Origin: Deltaproteobacteria bacterium
GTDB lineage: Bacteria; Myxococcota_A; Polyangia; JACPQR01
Reading direction: 5' to 3'
Assembly (NCBI GenBank): GCA_016190375.1
Contig: JACPQR010000222.1
Coordinates: 1-47,852 of the forward strand
Length of the DNA: 47,852 nt
In this document: piece by piece, positions 7,254-14,733 of the stretch
Layout: each line of letters starts with the position of its first letter
How positions within the stretch are numbered: position 1 is the stretch's first letter
Translations under genes and position numbers: made by a program
The notes under the pieces: generated by a model
Seen by the model: the letters and a program-made list of their open reading frames with translations, nothing else
What the model was told of the DNA's origin: nothing
Database searches by the model: none

Positions 7254-7418
7254 GTGAAGGCCCCCGCTCTCCGGTTCGCGATCCACAGCCAGCGGGGATA
7301 CGGGGACTGCTCGGAGCTCCGTCTTTGCGCGTTGGGAGCGCTGTCAGTCGACGAGCTCGTGAACCGCATGCGCGGCGTGAAGCGGGCGCTCGGTCCGAAG
7401 AAGCGCCGGCGTCGATAG
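7254..7418 (+). CDS. Possible 54-residue basic protein or gene remnant
   Basis: A GTG at 7254 opens a short frame reading ALRFAIHSQRGYGDCSELR, then ALSVDELVNRMRGVKRALG and a strongly basic end PKKRRRR. The composition, an acidic helix followed by an Arg/Lys tail, looks coding, but there is no clear ribosome site and no family is recognised. It could be the tail of a decayed gene. The rest of 7092-7426 shows nothing I can support. Confidence 0.25.
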   Translation: MKAPALRFAIHSQRGYGDCSELRLCALGALSVDELVNRMRGVKRALGPKKRRRR

Positions 7419-7426
7419 CCGGGGCC

Positions 7427-7828
7427 TCACGGATCGACCACCGCAAGCTGCCTCGCCTGACGACCGCGCGGCGTCCCCGTCGCAGAGTTGATGTCCGCCG
7501 GCTCCCAGACGTCGGCGACCGGACACCGATCGAGCCCGATTCGCGTCGCGGCCTCACGGACATGTGCGGCCTTCTCGTCCGGCGGCAAGGGGGCGAGGCT
7601 CGCGGAGAACGCCCGTGCCTCCTGGTTGTCGACCTGGCTCGCGATCCACCGCGAGGCGGCTGCGGCGTTGGCGGCGGGGTCCCCGGCCGGGTCGACCTCG
7701 GCTCGGGCCTCGATCGGGCTCTGGCAGATCACGAAGAGCCCGTCATCGAAGCTCTGCTGGCAACCCGCCACACCGCCGATCAGGACGACGAAGCAGCCGG
7801 CGCCCGAGAGAAGACATCTTGCCCGCAT
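7427..7828 (-). CDS. Lipoprotein of unknown function
   Basis: 133 residues from the ATG at 7826-7828, chosen because AAGGAGG lies 6 nt upstream. The signal peptide MRARCLLSGAGCFVVLIGG ends in a VAGC lipobox. The mature part has FVICQSPIEARAEVD, ASRWIASQVDNQEARAF, PPDEKAAHVREAATRIGL and DRCPVADVW. The two remaining cysteines (in VICQ and RCP) may form a disulfide. The pattern 'P..A...W....V.N..A........P......LREAA...GL..CP.A' recurs, as I recall, in myxobacterial exported proteins, but I know no function. Confidence 0.8.
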   Translation of the reverse strand: MRARCLLSGAGCFVVLIGGVAGCQQSFDDGLFVICQSPIEARAEVDPAGDPAANAAAASRWIASQVDNQEARAFSASLAPLPPDEKAAHVREAATRIGLDRCPVADVWEPADINSATGTPRGRQARQLAVVDP

Positions 7829-7992
7829 CGAGACCCTCCTTGGCTTGTGCGCATCGGCTTCTGGCAGCGATGGGCCGAGGATAGACAACCGCGTGCCCGT
7901 GTTGTTCCGCCTCGGTCCGGGGGAACCACGATCGCCGTCCGCTCTCGGGGGTTGCGACCGCGGCAGGACGGTCGGCAGGGTATCCTCCGTTC

Positions 7993-8185
7993 GTGCTGGA
8001 ACAGGCGAAGCGAGAGGACGTCACCGCTCGGGCCGGGCTGCCCCTCGCCGTTGAGATGATGCGGGCGCTGGGTGTGGACGAGCTGGCAGGTTCCAAGCTG
8101 CCGCAACCGCAGCGCCGGCGCGGCTACGCTCTGGAGCAGAAGCTGGAGGCGCTGGTGACGCTGATCGCGGCGGGCCGCTGGCCTC
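7993..8185 (+). pseudogene. IS1380-type transposase N-terminal remnant
   Basis: The frame reads VTARAGLPLAVEMMRALGVD, then QRRRGYALEQKLEALVTLIA and AAGRW. This resembles the N-terminal region of IS1380-family transposases (TxRAGLPLVxExMRALGLDE ... RGYS..E.VESLVLLLAAGG). It breaks off after about 64 codons and runs into DUF5615-like sequence; no terminal repeats or DDE catalytic part are seen. Confidence 0.6.
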
Positions 8186-8197
8186 TCCGCCACTCAC

Positions 8198-8325
8198 GCT
8201 CGCGATCGGGCTCTTGGTACCGCAAGCGACGAGGCGATCGTCGAGCACGCCAGGGAGCGGGGCGAGACCATCGTCACGAACGACCTCGACTTCGGCGGCA
8301 TCCTGGCTGTGACCGGTGGGCCTCT
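8198..8325 (+). pseudogene. DUF5615/PIN-like toxin fragment
   Basis: The frame containing 8228 reads RALGTASDEAIVEHARERGE, then TIVTNDLDFGGILAVTGG. This is the core of the PIN-like DUF5615 family (AxDExIxxxAxxxGxxIxTxDLDFGxIL), seen in toxin-antitoxin loci. The N-terminal strand is missing, and beyond VTGGPL the frame loses similarity. Between 8330 and 8460 I see no convincing gene. Confidence 0.5.
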
Positions 8326-8461
8326 AGCGGAGGACTCCCGGAGCTCCAGCCCGAGCCGCTCACCTCCACGAGGGGCACGTCCACGCAGAACGCGGTGGGC
8401 GTGGCCTCGCGCAGGACGACTTGAGGTCAGAGCTGAAACGGGCCGTCCCCATGTGCCCGGA

Positions 8462-8602
8462 CTACCCGCGGGCCGGCTCGGGCATCTCCACCGGCGTCTC
8501 CTCGGCGTCATGGCCGACCACGACCGTGGCCTTGATCCGGCCGTACTGTTCCTGGAATTCCCTGCCTTCCAGCATCAGCCATTCGATCTCGGATGGCGTC
8601 AA
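8462..8602 (-). CDS. Possible small ORF overlapping the phosphoribosyltransferase gene
   Basis: From a TTG at 8600-8602, 46 residues: MTPSEIEWLMLEGREFQEQY, then RIKATVVVGHDAEETPVEMP. It overlaps the 3' end of the gene at 8508-9272 by ~95 nt in another frame. Acidic and helical, it looks like a small accessory protein. Such a large overlap is unusual, so either this ORF is spurious or the C-terminus of the larger gene is altered by a frameshift. Confidence 0.35.
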   Translation of the reverse strand: MTPSEIEWLMLEGREFQEQYGRIKATVVVGHDAEETPVEMPEPARG

Positions 8603-9272
8603 CTGACGGGGTGCGAAGGAGGTAGCCTGCCTCGGCCTCCGTGAGCTCCTCGAGCCCGAAGCCGAAGTGGCGCCGCCAGTATTCTTCGAGGGGCTCGCCA
8701 TGCTTCTCCCGCAGAGCTTGAAGCGTCTCGGATCGAAGCGCAAGGACTTCGCTCCGCCGGCTGGCGCTCAGCGTCGTCGCCAGAACGACTCGACCGCGCT
8801 GGCTCTCGATGTGCCCCCGGAGGTTGGCCAGGGTACCGCCGAGCCCCACGTGATCGTCGACGGGGACGTACAGGCGCCCCGGCAGCACGCCGCCGGTAAA
8901 AGTCGGCTGGAAGGCCAGCCGGTGAAAGCCGCTCGCCCGCGTGTGACCGACCGTATTGGTCTGGGCGATCTCGGTCGTTACGGTGAGCCCCAGACGCTGC
9001 CCAAGCTCGTGCGCCATAGCGTCGGGGATCAAGTTGATTCCGGTGGTCTCGACGGCGCGGACGGGGACAATGGTTGGCTGCTGGCCGGCAAGGGCATCTC
9101 GGATCTTGGCGACGGCCGCATCGGACAGGAGCGCGCAGGCGAGGCGAACGGCAGCAACTCTCACGCCCGCCTTTGCCGCCGCGTAGTCGGGGTGCGCGTC
9201 TCGACGTGCCACGGTCGTGTGGACGATGACGTCGGGGAAGTCAGGCGGCCAGGCGATGCGCCGAAGCGTCAC
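8508..9272 (-). CDS. Phosphoribosyltransferase-like protein
   Basis: 254 residues from the GTG at 9270-9272, chosen because the recognisable sequence starts there (VTLRRIAWPPDFPDVIVHT). The core PRTase signature is RLYVPVDDHVGLGGTLANLR (~140-160): the two acidic residues and Gly-rich PPi/ribose loop of a type I PRTase. A longer accessory region follows: SETLQALREKHGEPLEEYWR and HFGFGLEELTEAEAGYL. I recall this layout from plasmid and island-encoded PRTase proteins. Substrate unknown. It is co-oriented with the kinase gene upstream, with a 94-bp gap. The residues after DAIRDRMADAG look non-native (see the overlapping ORF at 8462-8602). Confidence 0.65.
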   Translation of the reverse strand: MTLRRIAWPPDFPDVIVHTTVARRDAHPDYAAAKAGVRVAAVRLACALLSDAAVAKIRDALAGQQPTIVPVRAVETTGINLIPDAMAHELGQRLGLTVTTEIAQTNTVGHTRASGFHRLAFQPTFTGGVLPGRLYVPVDDHVGLGGTLANLRGHIESQRGRVVLATTLSASRRSEVLALRSETLQALREKHGEPLEEYWRRHFGFGLEELTEAEAGYLLRTPSVDAIRDRMADAGRQGIPGTVRPDQGHGRGRP

Positions 9273-9366
9273 GACCGCCACGGTAGCCCATTGGACGGCG
9301 GTGGCCCAGCGAGCGGTGCGACGTGGCTCGAGGGCCCCCCACGGCGCTTTCCCTTCGCGAATGCTT

Positions 9367-12300
9367 CTACTCCGAACCCAGATCCTGTTGGGTCGTCCTT
9401 CCCCCGACCAGGTCGCGCACCATCTCTTGGGCGCTAAGCAGAAACACACGAGGGTCTTGCTGAAAAGTGGGGTTTTGCGCCCGGACTCCTGCGATCAGTT
9501 GCTCGGCTTCCTCCAGGCTGATTCTGCCATCGGGTCCGGCCGCCTCGATCAAGAAGGCCACGTTGGGATCTTCGCCGAATTGCTCTCGCCGTTCAGCTAG
9601 CGGACGGATGTCGACGCCCTCAGCGGGTATCTGCGCCTTTCCTCGTAGCTGCGCCGCGCGGGCCTCATCGCGCACGACGCCGCGGCCCTCCGCGTAGAGG
9701 TCGGCGAGATTCGCGCAGCCGGCCATCTCCCCGCCATTGCACCCCTGCTCGTAGAAACGCGCCGCTCGGGCGTCATCGCGCACGACGCCGCGGCCCTCCA
9801 GGTAGAGGACGCCGACGTAGGTGCAGCCGGCCGCCTCCCCGCCATTGCACGCCTGCTCGTAGAGCCGCGCCGCTCGGGCATCATCGCGCACGACGCCGCG
9901 GCCCTCCAGGTAGAGCAAGCCGAGACCGTAGCAACCCCGCGAATCACCCCCATCGCACGCCAGCGCGTAGAGTTGGGCCGCTCGGGCATCGTCGCAGACG
10001 ACCCCGAGGCCCTCCCGGTACAGGAAGGCTAGGTGGCGGCAACCCGCCATCACACCTCCATTGCAGGCCTGCTCGAAAAGCCGCGCCGCTTGGGCGGCAT
10101 CGCGGACGACCCCGAGGCCCTCCTGGTACAGGAAGGCTAGGTTGTTGCAGCTTGCGATCTCGCCCCCGTTGCACGCCTGCTCATGGAGTCGCGCTGCTCG
10201 CGCGTCGTCCTGCAGCACGTGGCTGCCACGGTGGTGGAGTTTCCCGAGGACCCTGCAAGCCGCGTTGCACCCAGCTCTGCATCCCTGCTCGTAGAAGCGC
10301 GCCCCCCCAAGATACTTGCAAGCGGTCATGTCGCCCCCACGGCACGCCTTCTCGTGAAGCCGCGCCGCCCGCGCGTCGTCACGCGCCACCCCTTCGCCGC
10401 CTTCGTACGCGTCGCCCAGGAGACCGCAACCTGCCATGTCGGCGTGGGTGCACGCCCGCTCGAAGAGCCGCGCGGCTCGAGCCTCGTCACGCGGCACGCC
10501 GTTACCATGGAGGAGCAGCCAACCAAGCCGGCTGCACCCGCGCATCTCCCCGTCGTTGCAGGCCCGTTCGTAGAGCTGGGCCGCTCGCGCCCGGTCACGC
10601 GCAACGCCGTCACCTCCCTCGAACAGACCCCCCAGGTAGTAGCAGGCCGCCTCGACACCACCCTGGCAGGCCTTCTCGTAAAGCCGGCCCGCTCGGCCCG
10701 CGTCGCGGGCCACTCCGCGACCACCCTGGTAAGAGACGGCGAGCTCACTGCAAGCCGTCATCTCCCCGCCGTCGCACGCCTGCTTCCGGAGCCGCGCTGC
10801 TCGGGCGTCTTCACGAAGGACGGCGGCAGGGTCCGACCGGCCGGGCAGGACCCACCCGGCGAGGACGGCCACGATCGCGGCGACGAGTGCCGCGGGAGCG
10901 ATCACAGCCGGGCGGCGCCAGCTCGAAGACCATCCACGTCGTGGCGTGGTGACGTGGTCCACCGCCTGGGTGGCCGGCGGTGGCGAGACCGCCTTCGTGT
11001 CGCTCGACATCGCTGGGCGGTCTGAAAGTGTGGCGCCAGCGACAGGCTGCCGGGCGCGATCGGCTGGCGCGCCGCTCCAGCGGATCCGGGTGGCTGGCGG
11101 TGATGGGGCGACCACCACATCGCGACAGGCTGTGAGGGCGGAGGCCAGGGCATCGGCCGACTGGTACCGCGTGGCCGGATCCTTGTGTGTCGCGCGCGCA
11201 ACTACCTCCTCGAGCACCGCGGGCACGTCGCTTCGGCCGGCCCCGATCGCGGGGAGTGCGCGCTCGACCTGCATCCGCATCATCTGCAGCGATGAGGGCC
11301 TTGGCCCATCGGACGGAACGAACGGGTGATGCCCGAGGAGGAGCTCGTACAGCGAAAGTCCCAGGGCGTAAACGTCCGCGGCCGTCCCGGGCACGCCGCC
11401 GTTACAGACCTCCGGGGCCATGTAGCCAGGGGACCCGGAAACGCCACTCTCGACGGCTACCGCCGAAGCCCTGTCGGCGTCGTCCACGGCTCTTGCGATC
11501 CCGAAGTCGAGGATCTTGATTGCCCCTGCGAGCGTCAAGAAGAGGTTGTCCGGCCTCAGGTCGCCGTGCGCAACGCCCAACGAGTGTGCGGCAGCCACTC
11601 CCTGGGCCGCCTGCCGGATCCAGTCAACCGCATCGCGCACCGGCGCGGCCTGCCCCGATCCGGCAGGCACGCATCCCAGCGGAGCGCCTTCGAGCAGCTC
11701 GAGCTCCATGATCAGGAGATCCTCGGCGCCATAACGCTCCGTCCGCAAACCGAAGAAGCGGACCACGTTCGGGTGTTGAAGGCGCTCGAGGATCTCGGCT
11801 TCGCGCCTCAGCCGGACCGCGACATCGCGACGGCCGCCGAGCGCCGGTCGCACGACCTTGAGCGCCCGGACGATTGCGGGATTGAGCAGGTTCTCCGCGC
11901 GGAAGACGACCGCCATCGCACCCGCACCCAGGAGGTCGGTGACCCGGAACCCTGCCAGCTCGTGCCCGACGAGCGCCGCGAGGTCCCGTGAGTTCCCGCC
12001 GGGGCCGAGGCCCGCGCGGGTCGGGACGAAAGGTGCGGCGGACCGCTCTGTAGGCGCCTCGGCCGAGACGCCGAAGCGCCGCCCACCGTCGCTGTCGGTT
12101 CGGGGTGCGCCCCGGGGTGGCACGGCGGGCTCGACGAGCAGTGCGAGCGCCACGGCGCGCATCACGTCCGCGGACGGGTAACGCGATTCCAAATCCTTCG
12201 CGGTGGCCCGAAGCACCATGGCTTCGACGGCGGCCGGGATGTCAGGCCGAAACGCGGTCGCCCGCGGGAAGGGCTCGGTCAGAATCTTCGCGTATAGCTC

Positions 12301-12984
12301 GTGAATCGAGCCGGCTGAGTACGGGACCGAGCCCGTCAGCATCTCGAACAGGATGACCCCACAGGCGTGGATGTCCACGCGGGCATCGGCAGACAGCCCT
12401 CTGAGCTGCTCCGGCGCCATGTAGATGGGCGTGCCGACTGTTTGGCCCGTCTCGGTGAGCTTGCCGGATGCGCGGATTCGCCCGGTGCCGAGGACCTTCG
12501 CGATCCCGAAGTCGAGCACCTTGACGAAGTCCTCCACGTGGCCGAGACGAGTGATGAACACGTTGTCGGGCTTGAGGTCGCGGTGGATGACTCCCTCGCC
12601 GTGCGCTGCTGCGGTTGCCGCCAGGATCTGAGCGATCACGCTCAGAGCACGCCGAACCGGCAGCGGACCCCGCTCGATGACCGACGACAGGGCCTCGCCG
12701 CCGAGGAGGGGCATCTCGAGGTAGGGCCGGCCGTCATCGGTCAGGCCAAGGTCCAGGACCTCGCAGATGTTGGCGTGCTCGATGCACGCCGCGAGCTTTC
12801 CCTCCCGGCGCAGCCGCCCGACGACGTCGGCGTGGTGGAGCCACTCGTGCTTGAGGATCTTGACGGCGCGACGCCCGTAGCCCTGGACGTGAGTTGCCTC
12901 GTACACTTCCCCGAACGCGCCCGAGCCGAGACGCCGCACGAGCCTCAGCTTGCCGCCGAGGACCGTCCCCACCAACTCGCTCAT
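9367..12984 (-). CDS. Double Ser/Thr kinase with Sel1 (HCP-like) repeats
   Basis: 1205 residues from MSELVGTVLGG (ATG 12982-12984; ATG 12991-12993 is an alternative). Kinase 1 (~8-280) is complete: GSGAFGEVYE (21-30), Lys42, HRDLKPDN (134-141), DFG (158-160), APE (190-192). Kinase 2 (~345-620) has GAGAMAVVF, Lys376 and DFG, but HGDLRPDN at 473-480 in place of HRDLKPDN, so it lacks the catalytic-loop Lys and may be weak or a pseudokinase. One membrane helix (~692-713, VIAPAALVAAIVAVLAGWVL) follows a Ser/Pro linker. The rest (~725-1120) is 10-11 Sel1 repeats of 36 residues with a conserved Cys pair (ACNGGEAAGC), as in Helicobacter Hcp proteins. They should be periplasmic, giving a transmembrane receptor kinase. 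One repeat is shortened (CKYLGGARFYEQGC). Confidence 0.9.
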   Translation of the reverse strand: MSELVGTVLGGKLRLVRRLGSGAFGEVYEATHVQGYGRRAVKILKHEWLHHADVVGRLRREGKLAACIEHANICEVLDLGLTDDGRPYLEMPLLGGEALSSVIERGPLPVRRALSVIAQILAATAAAHGEGVIHRDLKPDNVFITRLGHVEDFVKVLDFGIAKVLGTGRIRASGKLTETGQTVGTPIYMAPEQLRGLSADARVDIHACGVILFEMLTGSVPYSAGSIHELYAKILTEPFPRATAFRPDIPAAVEAMVLRATAKDLESRYPSADVMRAVALALLVEPAVPPRGAPRTDSDGGRRFGVSAEAPTERSAAPFVPTRAGLGPGGNSRDLAALVGHELAGFRVTDLLGAGAMAVVFRAENLLNPAIVRALKVVRPALGGRRDVAVRLRREAEILERLQHPNVVRFFGLRTERYGAEDLLIMELELLEGAPLGCVPAGSGQAAPVRDAVDWIRQAAQGVAAAHSLGVAHGDLRPDNLFLTLAGAIKILDFGIARAVDDADRASAVAVESGVSGSPGYMAPEVCNGGVPGTAADVYALGLSLYELLLGHHPFVPSDGPRPSSLQMMRMQVERALPAIGAGRSDVPAVLEEVVARATHKDPATRYQSADALASALTACRDVVVAPSPPATRIRWSGAPADRARQPVAGATLSDRPAMSSDTKAVSPPPATQAVDHVTTPRRGWSSSWRRPAVIAPAALVAAIVAVLAGWVLPGRSDPAAVLREDARAARLRKQACDGGEMTACSELAVSYQGGRGVARDAGRAGRLYEKACQGGVEAACYYLGGLFEGGDGVARDRARAAQLYERACNDGEMRGCSRLGWLLLHGNGVPRDEARAARLFERACTHADMAGCGLLGDAYEGGEGVARDDARAARLHEKACRGGDMTACKYLGGARFYEQGCRAGCNAACRVLGKLHHRGSHVLQDDARAARLHEQACNGGEIASCNNLAFLYQEGLGVVRDAAQAARLFEQACNGGVMAGCRHLAFLYREGLGVVCDDARAAQLYALACDGGDSRGCYGLGLLYLEGRGVVRDDARAARLYEQACNGGEAAGCTYVGVLYLEGRGVVRDDARAARFYEQGCNGGEMAGCANLADLYAEGRGVVRDEARAAQLRGKAQIPAEGVDIRPLAERREQFGEDPNVAFLIEAAGPDGRISLEEAEQLIAGVRAQNPTFQQDPRVFLLSAQEMVRDLVGGRTTQQDLGSE

Positions 12985-13158
12985 CGCGCGCATGATACCA
13001 GGCACTCGGGAGCCCAGTCTGCTCGGGCCGTCCGGAATCACCACCTGATCGGCTCACCGTCCCGTTCGAGCTGCGTCCTCGGCTCGCCTACGACGATCGC
13101 CTGCTCGGAGCTCCCGTCATCGGAGCGGCAAAGTGTTAGCTGAAATGGCGAACCCCGG

Positions 13159-14694
13159 TCAATCCGCGCATCGACGGGCGGCGCGGAAGCGGATGACGCA
13201 CACGCCCAGGCAGTAGAGCGACACGAGCAGCGAGAGGCTCGCGGTCAGGCCGTACCGGAACTCGAAGGCGAGCTCGAAGACCGCCGAGTAGGCCTCGAGG
13301 CCGAAGAGCACGGCGAGGCCGATCGCGTCCCATCGGGAGAGCGCGGCGTGGCGGGCGTGGAGGACGACCATCGCGACGCGCAGCGTCCAGTAGTAGAAGG
13401 ATGCGGTCAGGAGCAGCCCGAAGCCGAGGAAGCCGAGCTGGGTGAGATCGTCGTCCCGGCGGGCGGGCAGGGGCGAGCGTCGCGGGAAGAACGAGACGGC
13501 CAGGAGCGCGAGCGCGACGAGGCCGATGGCGGTCCGGGCCGGGCCCATCCGGCCCGCCGCCGCGTAACGTGCTGGCCGGCCACCGGACCCGAGCTCCTGG
13601 GCGCTCGTCTCGCCGCGGTAGGCGAGCGCGATGGCCACGCCCATCCGGTTGACGCTCAGGTTCTCGGGCGCGAGCTGGACCTCGAGGTCATGGCGGAAGG
13701 CGTCGAAGTGCTCCCTGCCGAGGACCCGCCAGGTGAGCGCGCCGCCCAGAAGCACGACGGCGAGGAAGCCCGCCGCCATTCGCACCGCGCCACGGTCGAG
13801 CTTGCGCTCGGCCAGGAGGGTGTGCGCGCCCTTGACGAACATCCCGAGGAGGAGGACGCCGGGAAAGACGCGAACGAGGGTGGCGTAGCCGAGGAGCGCG
13901 CCCGCGGTCGCCCATCGCTCCTTGCGGACGAGGCACGCGGCCGCGATCGAGGCCGCGAGCCAGTCGTAGCGCAAGAGCGCCCAGCCGACACCCGGCCAGT
14001 GCGTCGAGAAGGAGATGCCCAGCCAGGTGACGCCGATCGCCATCGCGCGCAGCCCGTAGACCCGCGCGACGGCGAGGAACATGAGGGCGACGAGGAGCGT
14101 GTCGAGGTGGCAGAGCCACTTGAGGTGGCTCGCCGGAACGAGCGACGCGAGCGAGCGGCCGACGAGGTGCCAGGTCGGCGTCGCGTTGTAGCCGCGGTCC
14201 ACGAGGATCCGGCGCCACGTCCTCTTGCGCAGTCGCGAGTCGAGCACCCGGAAGTCGCGGACGAACTCGCGCCAGCGGCCCGCTGAGAAGCGGCGCTTGA
14301 CCCGCTCGGGGTGCTCCCGGATCTCCTCGAGCGCGCTCGGACCGCGGACCTTCTGGTCGTACAGGTCGCGGATCGACACGAACGAGCCGAAGCGGTTCCG
14401 TCCCTCCATGTCGGCGACGACGCAGGCCTGGTACAGCCGCGTGTACCCGAGCTCGCGGAAGTACTTCGCGTTCAGGTAGTAGTGGACGAGGTCGTAGGAG
14501 TCGTAGCTCCGCACGATCGCGTCGAGCGAGAAGCGATAGTGGGCGAGCGCGGCGATCACAGCGAGGACCAGCCACGCTCCCGTCAGCTTGCGGTCGCGCC
14601 CCGCGTTACGGCGCCACCTCCAGCCCACGACGACCAGACCGACTGCGGCGAGGCTGACGAGGATCTGAACGACGTCGAGGCCCTGGCGGCTCAA
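13159..14694 (-). CDS. GT-C-like polytopic membrane protein
   Basis: 511 residues with 10-11 hydrophobic segments. It is a paralogue of the 547-residue protein at 4708-6351 and shares the first-loop motif YDLVHYYLNAKYFRELGYT (~67-85) and LYQACVVADMEGR. Other shared parts are RWREFVRDFRVLD, GYNATPTW, STHWPGVGWALLRYDW (~230) and ENLSVNRMGVAIALAYRGE (~365). The YYxA-type loop suggests a GT-C glycosyltransferase or similar polyprenyl-linked enzyme; no catalytic residue can be assigned with certainty. Its last ~119 codons are duplicated at 6403-6761. The two genes were probably tandem before the 6762-13158 segment arrived. Confidence 0.85.
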   Translation of the reverse strand: MSRQGLDVVQILVSLAAVGLVVVGWRWRRNAGRDRKLTGAWLVLAVIAALAHYRFSLDAIVRSYDSYDLVHYYLNAKYFRELGYTRLYQACVVADMEGRNRFGSFVSIRDLYDQKVRGPSALEEIREHPERVKRRFSAGRWREFVRDFRVLDSRLRKRTWRRILVDRGYNATPTWHLVGRSLASLVPASHLKWLCHLDTLLVALMFLAVARVYGLRAMAIGVTWLGISFSTHWPGVGWALLRYDWLAASIAAACLVRKERWATAGALLGYATLVRVFPGVLLLGMFVKGAHTLLAERKLDRGAVRMAAGFLAVVLLGGALTWRVLGREHFDAFRHDLEVQLAPENLSVNRMGVAIALAYRGETSAQELGSGGRPARYAAAGRMGPARTAIGLVALALLAVSFFPRRSPLPARRDDDLTQLGFLGFGLLLTASFYYWTLRVAMVVLHARHAALSRWDAIGLAVLFGLEAYSAVFELAFEFRYGLTASLSLLVSLYCLGVCVIRFRAARRCAD

Positions 14695-14733
14695 GCAGGC
14701 CGCACTCTAGCACCGGCCCGGGTCCGCTCCCGG

